Below the pieces are notes generated by a model. The model ran no database searches and was not told the DNA's origin. It worked only from the letters and a program-made list of their open reading frames with translations. The position numbers and the translations under genes were made by a program. Shown here piece by piece: positions 33,202-42,597 of a stretch of 64,000 nucleotides of DNA. The stretch is from Candidatus Pseudobacter hemicellulosilyticus (lineage in GTDB: Bacteria > Bacteroidota > Bacteroidia > Chitinophagales > Chitinophagaceae): positions 4,464,001-4,528,000 of the forward strand of contig CP119311.1 in NCBI GenBank assembly GCA_029202545.1, given 5' to 3'. Every line of letters starts with the position of its first letter. Position 1 is the first letter of the stretch.

Positions 33202-34743
33202 ATGCAGCAGGTTCTTGAATTCTTTGAAAAACTGTTTGACTCATCCGACTGGCCCGCCCGGTGGAATTGCGGGAAATGGTCACAGTTCCATGGCTGGTTG
33301 TATATTGTGAGCGATCTGCTGGTCTGGTCGGCTTACTTCTTTATTCCGCTGATCATTCTCCGTTATATTCTTAAAAGAAGGTCGCAGGCCCGGTTTGTGC
33401 GGCTGTATTTTTTGTTTGCGTCCTTCATCATGGCCTGTGGCACCACGCATGTTTTTGATGCCATTACTTTCTATGTTCCGCTGTACCGTGTGAATGCCCT
33501 GATCCGGTTCATTACCGGTGTGGTCAGCTGGACTACTATCTTTTTTCTTATCAGGGAACTGCCCAAAGCATTTTCTATGCGTTCGGCCCGTGAACTGGAA
33601 GCGGAGGTAGAGCAACGCAAAAAGGCCGAACAGAAATTCCGTAACCTGCTGGAAGCTGCGCCCGATTCCATGGTAATGGTGAATGAAACAGGTACTATCC
33701 AGCTGGTGAATGCCCAGACGGAACTCTTGTTCGGCTATGGCCGGACGGAAATGATCGGCAGGAATGTGGACCTGTTATTACCCGTCCGCTATGATAACAC
33801 CCATCCGTTCCGTAGCTATACGGCCATGCTGATCAGTGAGTCGGATCCCAAGCCCTGGGGTATTGAAGTATTTGGCAAGGACCGCAGTGGAAGGGAGTTC
33901 CCGGCTGAGATCCGCTTCAGCCCCCTGCAATCCGAGGATGGCCTGCTGATCACCGCCGCTATCCGGGATGTAACGGAAAAGAAACGGATGGAACAGGAGA
34001 TACGGGAAGCCAACAGTTCACTGGAAAAGAAAGTGCAGCAGCGGACCATCGAGCTGGAAAGAAAGAACGAGGAACTGGCGCATTTTGCCTACGTGGCCTC
34101 GCATGATCTGCAGGAGCCTCTGCGCACCACTTCCGGTTTTGTAGACCTGCTGCGCAAACAGTATTATTCGCAGCTGGATGAAAATGCCAACCGGTACCTG
34201 GATTTTATCTCCCAATCCTCCGACCGTATGAAGATCCTGATCCACGACCTGCTGGATTATTCCCGCATCGGGCGGGAGAAGCAGCTGGAGACGGTAGACT
34301 GTAACCAGCTCCTGCAGGAAGTGCAGGCCGATCTGACCCTCGGTATCCGGGAAACCAATGCCAGTATCAGCCTGGACACCCTGCCGGCTGTAACGGGCTA
34401 CAGAACGGAGCTGAAGCAGCTGTTCCAGAACCTGGTCAGCAATTCACTCAAGTTCCGGCAACCAGGCGTGCCGCCGGCTATTGGCATCAGTGCGGAAAAA
34501 GAAAATGGACACTGGAAATTCTCCGTCCGGGACAACGGTATCGGTATTGAACCGGTGAACCAGGACAAGGTATTTATCATATTCAAACGATTGCACAAGA
34601 GATCGGAATACGAAGGCTCCGGCATAGGGCTGGCCCATTGCAAAAAGATTGTGGAGCTGCATGGCGGCCAGATCTGGGTTGATTCCATACCGGGGCAGGG
34701 TAGTACCTTCTCTTTTACATTGGTAGAAACGCTAAGTACATGA
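33202..34743 (+). CDS. PAS histidine kinase with ethylene-receptor-like membrane domain
   Basis: 513 residues from the ATG at 33202; an ATG at 33166 adds 12 residues lacking family character. Residues ~29-122 hold three membrane helices with Asp38, Tyr45, Pro49, Cys79 and His83, in the order and near-identical spacing of Asp25, Tyr32, Pro36, Cys65 and His69 of Arabidopsis ETR1, where Cys65 and His69 bind the copper ion (local motifs SDLLVWSAYFFIP and ACGTTH). A PAS domain follows (~143-262), a coiled linker, then HisKA with His301 (ASHDLQEPLR) and HATPase boxes NLVSNSLKF, DNGIGIE and GSGIGLAHCKKIV. It overlaps its response regulator by 4 bp. Ligand is not proven. Confidence 0.88.
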   Translation: MQQVLEFFEKLFDSSDWPARWNCGKWSQFHGWLYIVSDLLVWSAYFFIPLIILRYILKRRSQARFVRLYFLFASFIMACGTTHVFDAITFYVPLYRVNALIRFITGVVSWTTIFFLIRELPKAFSMRSARELEAEVEQRKKAEQKFRNLLEAAPDSMVMVNETGTIQLVNAQTELLFGYGRTEMIGRNVDLLLPVRYDNTHPFRSYTAMLISESDPKPWGIEVFGKDRSGREFPAEIRFSPLQSEDGLLITAAIRDVTEKKRMEQEIREANSSLEKKVQQRTIELERKNEELAHFAYVASHDLQEPLRTTSGFVDLLRKQYYSQLDENANRYLDFISQSSDRMKILIHDLLDYSRIGREKQLETVDCNQLLQEVQADLTLGIRETNASISLDTLPAVTGYRTELKQLFQNLVSNSLKFRQPGVPPAIGISAEKENGHWKFSVRDNGIGIEPVNQDKVFIIFKRLHKRSEYEGSGIGLAHCKKIVELHGGQIWVDSIPGQGSTFSFTLVETLST

Positions 34744-35168
34744 AACAACAATTGAACTGCATCCTATTGATCGATGATGATGAGCCCACCAACTTCCTGA
34801 ACAAGATGGTCATTGAAGAGGCGGGTATTGCCAGGCATATCCTGGTAGAACAAAGCGCAGAAGATGCGCTGGACTACCTGCAGGGTAAAATGCCTCCTGA
34901 CCCAGGAGTTGACTGTCCCATCCCGGACCTGATCTTCCTGGACATCAATATGCCGGCCATGGACGGCTGGGAATTCCTGGACAGGTATAAACAATTGCCT
35001 GCGGACCAGCAGGCGGCAATTATTGTGGTGATGCTGACCACCTCCTTTAATCCTGAGGATGAGGTAAAGGCGCGGAGTATCGGACTGATCTCCGAGTTCC
35101 GGAACAAGCCGCTGAACCCAAGAATGCTGCTGGATATTATACGGGAACATTTCCCTGAGCGGTTCTGA
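34740..35168 (+). CDS. Single-domain response regulator
   Basis: 142 residues, receiver domain only. The acidic pocket is LLIDDDEPTN, the phosphoacceptor Asp68 is in IFLDINMPAMDGWEFL, the switch Thr in VMLTTS and Lys123 in FRNKPL. The ATG overlaps the kinase stop (ATGA), so the pair is co-expressed and the regulator is the probable phosphate acceptor. With no output domain it must act through protein contact or as a phosphorelay step, as in the Rcp1 regulators paired with cyanobacterial phytochromes. Confidence 0.93.
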   Translation: MKQQLNCILLIDDDEPTNFLNKMVIEEAGIARHILVEQSAEDALDYLQGKMPPDPGVDCPIPDLIFLDINMPAMDGWEFLDRYKQLPADQQAAIIVVMLTTSFNPEDEVKARSIGLISEFRNKPLNPRMLLDIIREHFPERF

Positions 35169-35172
35169 TTAG

Positions 35173-36609
35173 CTATAACGGCATTTCGATCTTCATGAGG
35201 CAGCCTTCTCCGGGCTTGCTGAAGATCTCCATTTCGCCGTTCTGCATTTCCACCCTGCTGATGATATTGTGCAGGCCAATGCCCTTACCTTTTTTCTTTG
35301 GGTCGAACCCAATGCCGTTGTCCTTTATGTTGAGGGTGATGATATGCTGGTTTGTCTTCAGTTCGATCTCAGCCTGCGTGGCCCTGGCATGTTTCACGAT
35401 ATTGTTCACCTGCTCCTGTACAATGCGGTAGATGATCAGCTTCTTGTTATTGGAGAGGCTTTCAATGTGCGGGTCATTGGCCTTTATGCGGAATTTCAGA
35501 CCCGGGGACATGGTCATATTCTCGATCATCTCCAGCAGGGCTTCCTTCAGGCCGATATCGCCCAGGGAGGGCGGCACCAGGCTCTTGGAGAGCGAACGGA
35601 TCTCGTTGATGGCCTTTGAGATATTATCGTAGCTTTTGTATAAGAGTTCTTTGCGGATATCCTCTTCATTGATGGCCATGTCCACACAGAGTTTGGCCGT
35701 GGCCAGGATCTGGTTGATATTGTCATGCAGTTCCAGGCCAATATCCCTTCTTTCCTGTTCCTGTGTCTGGATAGTGATGCGTGTTATGAGCTTCTGCGTT
35801 TCTATCTGGTTGCGGATCTGCTCTTCCTGCTTGCGTTTTCTTTCGGTGATATCCAGCATGGCGCCGATCATCCGGTAGGCCTTATTGTCTGATTTGAGAA
35901 TATGCGCACGGTCATATACAAAGCGGTATTCACCATTGGCGGAGCGATAACGGTATTCTTCTTCCCACTGGTCTGTGCCATCGCTGAGGCATTGGGTGAT
36001 CTTGTTCAGGACACGCTCGCGATCCTCCGGGTGAATATGATCATGATGCCATTCGGGGTTTCGCTCCACTTCTTCAGGTGCAAAGCCAAAGACCAGGGAG
36101 ATATTTTCATTCCAGAGTATTTCTTTCTCACGCAAATCCCAGTCCCAGATGGTATCACTGGTAGCTTTGATGAGGGTATTGTAGCGTTCATAGTTCTCCA
36201 CTACTTTCTGCAGGATCTTTTTCCGTTCAATACTGTATTGAATGGACTTGACCAGCACTTTCTCGTCGTATTCACCTTTCAGGAGATAGTCCTGTGCCCC
36301 CAGGGTAATAATGTTAAGGGCTACTTCGGTATCGTCCAGTCCGGACATAACAATAATGGATATATGAGAAGCCAGTTCATGCAGGCGGGTAAATGAGTTG
36401 AGTCCTTCGGAATCGGGGAGGGTGAGGTCAAGGAAAATGAGATCAGGCTGGTGGTGTTGTACAAGTTGGAGGGCATCCGCCAGCCTTTCGGCATGCAAAA
36501 CTTCACTCACAGGCAATTTGGTGAGCCGCAGATATTCACGGAAAAGGAAATAGTCGCTTGGCAGATCCTCAATGACCAGGATACTAAGCGGATGAGTGGC
36601 GGTGATCAT
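35173..36609 (-). CDS. Receiver-PAS-histidine kinase (NarX-type HisKA_3)
   Basis: 478 residues in the order receiver (1-125; Asp61 in IFLDLTLPDSEGL, Lys111 in YLLKGEY), PAS/PAC (~145-258; IKATSDTIWDWDLREKEILW), HisKA_3 (His295 in GLELHDNINQILA) and HATPase (EQVNNIVKHARA; IKDNGIGFDP; KGKGIGLHNI). It has no membrane segment, so it is a cytoplasmic kinase controlled by phosphorylation of its own N-terminal receiver. It converges on the ethylene-receptor-like kinase and regulator pair with only 4 bp between stops, and might be downstream of that pair. NarL-type output regulators are its usual partners, but none is adjacent. Confidence 0.92.
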   Translation of the reverse strand: MITATHPLSILVIEDLPSDYFLFREYLRLTKLPVSEVLHAERLADALQLVQHHQPDLIFLDLTLPDSEGLNSFTRLHELASHISIIVMSGLDDTEVALNIITLGAQDYLLKGEYDEKVLVKSIQYSIERKKILQKVVENYERYNTLIKATSDTIWDWDLREKEILWNENISLVFGFAPEEVERNPEWHHDHIHPEDRERVLNKITQCLSDGTDQWEEEYRYRSANGEYRFVYDRAHILKSDNKAYRMIGAMLDITERKRKQEEQIRNQIETQKLITRITIQTQEQERRDIGLELHDNINQILATAKLCVDMAINEEDIRKELLYKSYDNISKAINEIRSLSKSLVPPSLGDIGLKEALLEMIENMTMSPGLKFRIKANDPHIESLSNNKKLIIYRIVQEQVNNIVKHARATQAEIELKTNQHIITLNIKDNGIGFDPKKKGKGIGLHNIISRVEMQNGEMEIFSKPGEGCLMKIEMPL

Positions 36610-36874
36610 AGTGATGGTTTGTGGTGGTGGTCTTTGCTACAAATGGACACACCACCAGTATACGGTTATTCAAAGCCTTTGGTTTTAATACGGTACAGAT
36701 TTATCACGCCTTCCTCCGTTTAAAGGATAAGGGAAACTGCGTAACAATGGTTACTACTTGAAACTGAACAGGAAAAGGGCTGTTGGAAGAGTTGCTAATC
36801 GGGGGAAAAGATACTGAATAGTTCTTTTTCAGAAAAATTGTAACTGGTTTTTTTGCCCCTGAAAAGGGTGGCAA

Positions 36875-37165
36875 TCAATTGAGTTGCAAAGCAGGCAACC
36901 TGTAATGGAGACCATCCACCACCAGTAGCTCATCGATCTCATAAGTCCAGTATTGGAATAGGGGTGATTGGGTAAGATAGTCTTCCACTATATCCCTGGT
37001 ATCGCCGGAAATAGTGATCCAGACCCTTTGTGTTTCCATAGAAACCACATACTGATCCACAATCCCTTTCTCAATCAGTTTGTTGATGAATGCACGGTGG
37101 GAGGGGATCAGGGAATTGAACGTATCGTCCATTTCAAAATGTATCGTCACCTGGAATTTCTTCAT
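36875..37165 (-). CDS. Small YciI/muconolactone-isomerase-like ferredoxin-fold protein
   Basis: 96 residues. The alternating pattern KKFQVTIHFEM ... IPSHRAFINKLIEKGIVDQYVVSMETQRVWITI ... LTQSPLFQYWTYEIDELLVV fits a ferredoxin-like beta-alpha-beta dimer of the YciI or muconolactone-isomerase kind. No catalytic residues can be assigned with confidence. It stands alone, between a kinase gene and mtaB, with 126 bp to mtaB. Function unknown. Confidence 0.75.
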   Translation of the reverse strand: MKKFQVTIHFEMDDTFNSLIPSHRAFINKLIEKGIVDQYVVSMETQRVWITISGDTRDIVEDYLTQSPLFQYWTYEIDELLVVDGLHYRLPALQLN

Positions 37166-37291
37166 ACCTGTAGATTTATAACAACAATTTGTTCCAAAAG
37201 TTCGGGCTGGTTATAATGGTATTGAAGAGGAAGATCTCCGTTGAGGCTGGATGATCCAAAAGGTATAACCCAATTTACGAAAAAAATTGAA

Positions 37292-38584
37292 TTAAAGTTT
37301 CCAATCTATAATTTGATTGGTCCATTCGGGACGGAAAGGGGTGGTAACCTTGATATAATTATCGGTATAACCTTCCATCATGCCATTTTTATCCTGCATT
37401 TCCAGCAGTATTTTACGGGTCTGCCCTGCATGCAGTTGGGTAAAATGCTGCATTTTCATGAAGGAGAGGTTACGCAGCGCTTTGTTGCGTTCATGGCGTA
37501 CGGGCATGGGCACCACAGGCTTAATGTCCAGCGCCCGGGTATTGTCGCGCTCTGAATAAGTGAAAACGTGTAGATAGGAAATGTCGAGCTGGTGGAGGAA
37601 GTCGAATGTGTCTTTGAAATCTTCATCAGTTTCACCGGGGAAGCCCACAATTACATCTACCCCTATAGCGCAATGGGGCATAAGGGTCTTGATGAGCTGT
37701 ACGCGGTCGGTATACAGTTCTCTCTTGTACCGCCTTCTCATAAGGCCGAGGATACGGTTGCTGCCGCTTTGCAGCGGGATATGGAAATGCGGCATGAACC
37801 GGTCGCTGTTGGCTACCAGCTCAATGATCTCATTGGTGAGCAGGTTGGGTTCAATGGAAGAGATGCGATAGCGTTCTATCCCTTTCACCTGGTCCAGCGC
37901 CTGTACCAGCTGGAAGAAATTCTCAGCGCTTCTTTTGGTAACGGGGGTCTCTTCTTCGGGAAACTGGTTCTTCCCAAAATCGCCGAGGTTAACGCCCGTG
38001 AGTACGATCTCTTTCACGCCGGCGGCAGCCAGCTCTTCTGCATTGCGTACTACATTGACAACGGTATCACTGCGGCTTTTTCCACGCGCCATAGGAATGG
38101 TGCAGAACGAACAGTTGTAATCACAGCCGTCCTGTACTTTGAGGAAGGTGCGGGTACGGTCGTTCATAGACCAGGAGGCGTTGAAACCCTGCACATCATC
38201 AATATCGCAGCTGCATATCCTGGCGGAATCACCTTTGGTAAGCTCTTTGAGGTGCTGGGTGATATTGAATTTTTCAGCGGCGCCCAGGACCAGGTCTACC
38301 CCGGGAATGGCGGCTATTTCGGCGGGTTTTAGCTGGGCATAGCAGCCGGTGATCACTACCAGGCTTTCCGGCGCTTTGCGCTGGATGCGGCGGACCAGCA
38401 GCCGGCATTCTTTATCGGCATTGTCCGTCACGGAGCAGGTATTGATCACGTATACATCGGCCAGATCGTCAAACTCTTTCTTCTCAAAGCCATCCTGTTC
38501 CAGCATGCGCGACAGGGAGGAGGTCTCCGAAAAATTGAGTTTACAGCCGAGTGTATGAAAAGCTATGGTCTTTTTTTCCGCCAT
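37292..38584 (-). CDS. mtaB: tRNA t6A37 methylthiotransferase MtaB
   Basis: 430 residues. An N-terminal MTTase domain has TLGCKLNFSE (Cys14), NTCSVT (Cys50) and ITGCYAQL as ligands of the auxiliary cluster; the radical-SAM motif is CDYNCSFC, followed by IPMARGKSRS. The C-terminal TRAM-like part ends the protein. It adds a methylthio group to t6A at position 37 of tRNAs. The 'GCKLN' signature distinguishes MtaB from MiaB and RimO. A TATCTTTG promoter box lies 8 bp upstream of the start. Confidence 0.95.
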   Translation of the reverse strand: MAEKKTIAFHTLGCKLNFSETSSLSRMLEQDGFEKKEFDDLADVYVINTCSVTDNADKECRLLVRRIQRKAPESLVVITGCYAQLKPAEIAAIPGVDLVLGAAEKFNITQHLKELTKGDSARICSCDIDDVQGFNASWSMNDRTRTFLKVQDGCDYNCSFCTIPMARGKSRSDTVVNVVRNAEELAAAGVKEIVLTGVNLGDFGKNQFPEEETPVTKRSAENFFQLVQALDQVKGIERYRISSIEPNLLTNEIIELVANSDRFMPHFHIPLQSGSNRILGLMRRRYKRELYTDRVQLIKTLMPHCAIGVDVIVGFPGETDEDFKDTFDFLHQLDISYLHVFTYSERDNTRALDIKPVVPMPVRHERNKALRNLSFMKMQHFTQLHAGQTRKILLEMQDKNGMMEGYTDNYIKVTTPFRPEWTNQIIDWKL

Positions 38585-38591
38585 TGGGCGG

Positions 38592-38599
38592 CAAAGATA
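38592..38599 (-). promoter_or_regulatory. Bacteroidota -7 box (TAnnTTTG) of mtaB
   Basis: TATCTTTG on the minus strand lies 7 bp upstream of the mtaB ATG, which would give a very short leader. The -33 TTTG element is not clear. The match to the consensus is exact but short. Confidence 0.5.
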
Positions 38600-38631
38600 C
38601 CGAATTCCGTTATTTTGCGGAAAATCAGGCT

Positions 38632-39087
38632 ATGCGGTTAGATCGATCCTTGTTTTGGTACCTGCTGTCAGGCTGGATATTCCTGTTATCCGCCTGCGGC
38701 CAGTCTGCTGACCCCGGCGCTCCCGGCAATACCACGGATGCGGCGGCGCAGCAGCCCGGCAGGCCCGGTACCCCGCCATCAGAGAATCCGCCCGATACCC
38801 CGGCGGGCTTTGACCGGAAAGCGGCCAGGCTGATCTTTACCAAACATGCCCGCTGCCGGATGGGCTGCCGGCATATTGACGAGCAGGAAGTCCGGGAGAT
38901 CCTGGAAAAAGGAAAGGTCAATATCCGGAAGAGCGAACCCGCCGGCCGTCCCGATCCCAAATTTGCCCTGGAAGGCAAAACCCGCGACGGGCAGCAGGTG
39001 CGTATTATCTTTGCAGCATCCCAGCGGGGTATGGTAGTGATCACCGTCATTGACCTGGATACCAACTGGACCTGTGATTGCCGTTAA
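38632..39087 (+). CDS. DUF4258-like lipoprotein
   Basis: 151 residues from the ATG at 38632, chosen because it gives the lipoprotein signal LLSGWIFLLSACGQ; an ATG at 38551 would overlap the divergent mtaB. A Pro/Gly/Ala-rich linker (~25-62) leads to a DUF4258-like domain (KAARLIFTKHARCRMGCRHI, then EQEVREILEKGKVN and KTRDGQQVRIIF), ending in CDCR. DUF4258 domains are often found in small cytoplasmic proteins, so membrane-anchored export is unusual. Several Cys residues could form disulfides outside the cytoplasm. Confidence 0.75.
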   Translation: MRLDRSLFWYLLSGWIFLLSACGQSADPGAPGNTTDAAAQQPGRPGTPPSENPPDTPAGFDRKAARLIFTKHARCRMGCRHIDEQEVREILEKGKVNIRKSEPAGRPDPKFALEGKTRDGQQVRIIFAASQRGMVVITVIDLDTNWTCDCR

Positions 39088-39299
39088 CCCCGGTGATCTC
39101 ATTATACGCAATACCCCTTTGCCCACCTTTACTGAAACTTGTCCGGTAAGGGTTTTACTGTAGATCAACTAAACGTTAAATGATCCAACAGGCGCCAATA
39201 AAATGGCAAATGTCAAGGAATCCGGGACTTAGCTGAACTTACTTCGGCAGCTCGGCCATTTCGTTTTATTTTGTTGCACCAATTATTTGATCTACCCTG

Positions 39300-40091
39300 A
39301 TGAAGTACCTCTTATTGCCCTTACGTGGCCTGTATCTTTTATATGCGCTATTGGTCTTCCTGGCGCTGATGCTCCTGGTAATACCGTTTGTAGTGATCGC
39401 TTCCTTTTTCGGTAAGATCAGGGGTGGTAATTTTATCCAGCAATGCTGTGTTTTCTGGGCTGGCGCCTGGTTCTTCCTGATCGGCATCTGGCACCGTGAT
39501 CAATTTGAATCTCCCCATGATACCGGCAGGCAGTACATATTTGTGGCCAACCATATTGCCTATATTGACATTCCCATCATCTTTTTATCCGTTAAACAGC
39601 CCCTCCGTGTACTGGGCAAGGCGGAAATGGGTAAGCTGCCCTTGTTTGGCTTTATATACCGCAATGCAGCCGTGATGGTGGACCGCAACAGCCCCGAGAA
39701 CCGGGCTAAAAGTGTCCGCACCCTCAAGGCGGTGATCCGGAAAGGCATCTCCATCTTTATTTTTCCCGAAGGCACTTTCAATGAAACCCCGCAGCCATTG
39801 ACCAGTTTTTATGATGGGGCGTTCCGCATTGCTATAGAAACACAAACCCCTATCAAACCACTCTTATTCCTCGATACCTTTGCAAGGCATCATTACCGGA
39901 GTATCTTCACGCTCAATCCCGGTCGCTCCCGGACCATCTTCCTCGATGAAGTGCCGGTAGAAGGCCTTACCATCAAAGATGTGCCCCTGCTCAAACAACG
40001 GGTGTACCAGCTGATGGAAGAGAAACTGCGGGCTTACCGGGCCGACTGGATCGCTGCGCAGCCGGAACCGGGGGCGGCTATTCGCCCCTGA
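39300..40091 (+). CDS. plsC: 1-acyl-sn-glycerol-3-phosphate acyltransferase (PlsC family)
   Basis: 263 residues. Two N-terminal hydrophobic segments are followed by the acyltransferase motifs NHIAYIDIP (HX4D, His ~84), GNAAV-like RNAAVMVDR and FPEGTFNE (~157). It transfers an acyl chain to lysophosphatidic acid at the inner membrane. It ends 17 bp before priA and is probably co-transcribed with it. Another lysophospholipid acceptor cannot be excluded. Confidence 0.88.
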   Translation: MKYLLLPLRGLYLLYALLVFLALMLLVIPFVVIASFFGKIRGGNFIQQCCVFWAGAWFFLIGIWHRDQFESPHDTGRQYIFVANHIAYIDIPIIFLSVKQPLRVLGKAEMGKLPLFGFIYRNAAVMVDRNSPENRAKSVRTLKAVIRKGISIFIFPEGTFNETPQPLTSFYDGAFRIAIETQTPIKPLLFLDTFARHHYRSIFTLNPGRSRTIFLDEVPVEGLTIKDVPLLKQRVYQLMEEKLRAYRADWIAAQPEPGAAIRP

Positions 40092-40108
40092 TCCTTTATA
40101 TTTACAGC

Positions 40109-42562
40109 TTGTTATTCGCAGAAGTCATCATACCGCTGGCATTGCCCAGGAATTATACCTGGTCCGTCCCGCCACATCTGGCCAACCAGGTTCAGCCCGG
40201 CGTCCGGGTGGAAGTAATATTGGGTAAGAATAAGAAATATGCCGGCGTGGTCAAACGCCTGCATGCCGATAAACCAGAAGGATTTGAGACCAAGGATATC
40301 CTCAACGTCCTGGACGCCACACCCATCGTTTTCCCGCAGCAGCTGCAGCTCTGGGAGTGGATAAGCCGCTATTATATGTGCAGTGAGGGCGAAGTGATGG
40401 CCGCAGCCCTGCCTTCCCATTTCAAGCTCAGCAGTGAAACGGTCCTTGTGTTCAATGAAGAGTTCGGAGATAATTTTTCTTCCCTGGACCATGATGAGTA
40501 CTTAGTGGCCGAAGCCCTGCTGCTCAAAAAAGAACTGCGTATCAGTGAGGTGCAGGAACTGCTGGACTCCTCCCATGTATACCCTGTGATCAAAAGGCTG
40601 ATAGAGAAAACGGTCTGTTTTGTATGGGAAGCCCTGAAGGATAACTATTCGCCCCGCAAAGAAACTTTTGTCCTGCTCAATCCTGCCTATGATAATGAGG
40701 ACGAGCTGAGCCGCCTGCTCAACGAGGACAGGAAACTGCAGCGCGCCGAAAAACAAATGGAGCTGCTGCTGAGCTACCTGCACCTGCAGAAAACAATTGG
40801 CGAGGTCAGCAAACCGGAGTTGCTGAAAAAAAGCGGCGCCTCTGATGCACAGCTCAAAGGACTGGTAGAGAAAAATATACTCTGGCTGGAGAAGCGACAG
40901 GTAGATCGCCTGCGTTACCTGCCCAGGGATATCCAGATAGATTTTACCCTTACGCCGGCGCAGCAGACAGCGCTGGACGGCGTAGTGCAGGGTATGCAGC
41001 AAAAAGCCGTGACCCTCCTCCATGGAGTTACCGCCAGCGGGAAAACACAGGTCTATATCCGCGTCATTGAACAGGCTATCCGGCAGGGCAAACAGGTACT
41101 GTACCTGCTGCCGGAAATTGCGCTTACCTCGCAGATCATCCGGCGACTGCAAAAACATTTTGGCGGTTATATCGGCATCTACCATAGCAAGTTCAACCAG
41201 AATGAGCGGGTGGAGATCTGGAATAAAGTAAAGACCGGTGAGCTGAAAGTGGTGCTGGGCGCCCGATCGGCCTTATTTCTTCCTTTTTCCGATCTCGGGC
41301 TGGTAGTAGTGGATGAGGAGCATGACGCTTCCTTCAAACAACAGGAGCCTGCTCCCCGTTACCATGCCCGTGATGCAGCCGTGTATTATTCATCCCTGTT
41401 TGGCGCCCGTGTGCTGCTGGGCAGCGCTACCCCTTCAGTGGAAAGCTATTTCAATGCGTTGCAGGGCAAATATGGTTTTGTTGAGTTGCAGGAACGTTTT
41501 GGCGGTGTAAAAATGCCGGTTATTGAAATTGTGGATACCAAGAAATCGAACCGGAGCAGCAAGGATAAAGTGATCCTTACACCCCTGCTGCAGGCCGCCA
41601 TTGAACAATCGCTGGCCAATGGCAAACAGGTGATCCTGTTCCAGAACCGCCGTGGCTATTCGCCCTACCAGGTTTGCCAGGTCTGCGGCTGGATACCCCA
41701 TTGCAAACACTGTGATGTATCACTCAATTACCATAAGAACACCAACAAACTGCATTGCCATTATTGCGGCACAGTCTATCCGCTGGTGTATACCTGCACT
41801 GCCTGTGGTAACCATAAATTCCTACAGCAGAACTTCGGTACGGAAAAGATAGAAGAACACCTGGAAGAAGTGTTCCCCACGGCTAAGATCGCCAGGATGG
41901 ATATTGACAGTGTCCGGGGCAAGAGCGCCCATGATAACCTGATCCAGCTTTTTGAGCAGGGGCGGGTAGACCTCCTGGTAGGTACGCAGATGGTGGTTAA
42001 GGGGCTCGACTTCCACAATGTCAACCTGGTGGGCGTCCTGGACGCCGATAGCCTGCTGAGCTTTGCTGATTTCCGCGTTAATGAGCGGGCCTTCCAGCTG
42101 ATGGAACAGGTAAGCGGCCGGGCGGGCCGCAAGGATGGCGATGGTCATGTGATGATCCAGGTAGCACAGACCGATCACCCCGTATTACAATATTTACAGC
42201 AACACAATTACCAGGCTTTTTTCCAGCAGGAGATCTATGCGCGGCAGCAGTTCTTTTACCCGCCGTTCTCGCGGTTTATCCTGCTGACCTTTAAACATAA
42301 ATTCCGGGAAGTGGTGGAAAATGCGGCCAATGGACTGGCCAATGCCCTCAAACCCCAGTTTGGTCAGTTCCTGGTAGGTCCTGCGGAGCCGGTGGTTAAC
42401 CGGATCCGGAACCAGTACCTGATGGAACTGATGGTGAAACTACCCAAGGATACACCGCTGATCAAACGGTTCAAAGAGCAGGTCTTTGAGCAGATCGCTA
42501 TCCTGCAACAGGATAAACAGTTCCGGAATGTGATCATCATACCGGATGTGGATCCCGTGTAG
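40109..42562 (+). CDS. priA: Primosomal replication-restart helicase PriA
   Basis: 817 residues starting at TTG 40109; no ATG is available nearby and the text after it (LFAEVIIPLALPRNYTWSVP) is the conserved PriA beginning. The helicase has Walker A GVTASGKT (~305-312), DEEH (~402) and RNRRGYSP. The zinc region holds paired CxxC motifs (CQVCGW, CKHCDVS, CHYCGT, CTACGN). The C-terminal YPPFSRFILLTF and VGPAEP blocks are present. PriA reloads the replisome at stalled forks. Confidence 0.95.
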   Translation: MLFAEVIIPLALPRNYTWSVPPHLANQVQPGVRVEVILGKNKKYAGVVKRLHADKPEGFETKDILNVLDATPIVFPQQLQLWEWISRYYMCSEGEVMAAALPSHFKLSSETVLVFNEEFGDNFSSLDHDEYLVAEALLLKKELRISEVQELLDSSHVYPVIKRLIEKTVCFVWEALKDNYSPRKETFVLLNPAYDNEDELSRLLNEDRKLQRAEKQMELLLSYLHLQKTIGEVSKPELLKKSGASDAQLKGLVEKNILWLEKRQVDRLRYLPRDIQIDFTLTPAQQTALDGVVQGMQQKAVTLLHGVTASGKTQVYIRVIEQAIRQGKQVLYLLPEIALTSQIIRRLQKHFGGYIGIYHSKFNQNERVEIWNKVKTGELKVVLGARSALFLPFSDLGLVVVDEEHDASFKQQEPAPRYHARDAAVYYSSLFGARVLLGSATPSVESYFNALQGKYGFVELQERFGGVKMPVIEIVDTKKSNRSSKDKVILTPLLQAAIEQSLANGKQVILFQNRRGYSPYQVCQVCGWIPHCKHCDVSLNYHKNTNKLHCHYCGTVYPLVYTCTACGNHKFLQQNFGTEKIEEHLEEVFPTAKIARMDIDSVRGKSAHDNLIQLFEQGRVDLLVGTQMVVKGLDFHNVNLVGVLDADSLLSFADFRVNERAFQLMEQVSGRAGRKDGDGHVMIQVAQTDHPVLQYLQQHNYQAFFQQEIYARQQFFYPPFSRFILLTFKHKFREVVENAANGLANALKPQFGQFLVGPAEPVVNRIRNQYLMELMVKLPKDTPLIKRFKEQVFEQIAILQQDKQFRNVIIIPDVDPV

Positions 42563-42597
42563 GCGGCATACCAGAATCACTATTATTTGAATGCAAC

